Assembly: GCF_002157225.2 (NCBI RefSeq)
Contig: NZ_CP020038.1
Span: 1,883,001-1,947,000, forward strand
Direction: 5' to 3'
Length of the DNA: 64,000 bases
Source: Agarilytica rhodophyticola
GTDB lineage: Bacteria > Pseudomonadota > Gammaproteobacteria > Pseudomonadales > Cellvibrionaceae
The notes below the pieces were generated by a model. The model saw only the letters and a program-made list of their open reading frames with translations, was not told where the DNA came from and searched no databases. The first letter of the stretch is position 1; every line of letters begins with the position of its first letter. The position numbers and the translations under genes were made by a program. Shown one piece after another: positions 63,929 to 64,000 of this stretch.

Positions 63929-64000
63929 CATTTGTGTTTAGTGGCATATTTTTCTCGCGCTATTTTTTACGGTAATTTATTTACTATTTTCTTACATTAA

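Overview
The window looks like a chromosomal region from an aquatic, polysaccharide- or surface-associated gammaproteobacterium. The grounds are giant Sec-type RTX/thrombospondin-3 and YD-repeat proteins, attC sites of the gammaproteobacterial type, and a prophage-like replication module typical of that class. This placement is inference; there is no rRNA, tRNA or other phylogenetic marker. Almost everything visible is accessory DNA.

Layout. (1) 1-3950: a cut-off minus-strand gene, an acyltransferase-3 membrane protein, then 2.2 kb of AT-rich DNA holding a decayed TAP-like alpha/beta hydrolase. (2) 3951-29529: two giant secreted proteins. The first (3548 aa) joins a fibronectin-like domain, thrombospondin type-3 calcium repeats, RTX-like repeats, a cytochrome c-like CxxCH segment, Ig-like domains and concanavalin-like domains. 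The second (3675 aa) starts with a matrixin-type zinc metalloprotease and ends in an RHS/YD shell with a polymorphic toxin tip. Two small secreted proteins lie between them and probably belong to the operon of the second. Both giants carry the same tandem pair of about 85-residue modules. The toxin tip is followed by a probable immunity gene, then by a displaced (orphan) RHS C-terminal cassette with a different toxin, interrupted by one nonsense codon, and two further candidate immunity genes. (3) 30.9-44.5 kb: a bank of immunity-like genes (DUF1629/Imm11-like and YezG-like paralogues), an alpha/beta hydrolase divergent from a dual-HTH regulator, and a four-gene minus-strand operon. That operon encodes an AHH-nuclease effector, a ketoacyl-synthase-like protein without its catalytic residues, and Imm49-like and Imm11-like proteins. 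(4) 44.9-50.8 kb: an integron-type gene-cassette array. At least four attC-like sites are seen; for three cassettes the 7-8 bases at the cassette start are the exact reverse complement of the R'' box of its own attC. No integrase gene is inside the window, so this is either the interior of a chromosomal integron or an orphan attC cluster. (5) 51.1-53.6 kb: a minus-strand serine recombinase cluster (HTH protein, large serine recombinase, DUF2924, a 54-aa protein). (6) 53.9-63.9 kb: a plus-strand phage-like replication/recombination module (AlpA-like HTH, RecA-like ATPase, ssDNA-binding-like protein, SF2 helicase, TOPRIM primase/helicase, RuvC-like resolvase, zinc-cluster proteins) that runs to the window end.

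How it fits together: regions 2-4 form a concentrated competition locus (secreted toxins, spare toxin tips, immunity genes, cassettes) beside a mobile element. Base composition falls abruptly at toxin tips and immunity genes, consistent with repeated replacement of toxin/immunity pairs. All family names come from reading motifs by eye; no database search was run.
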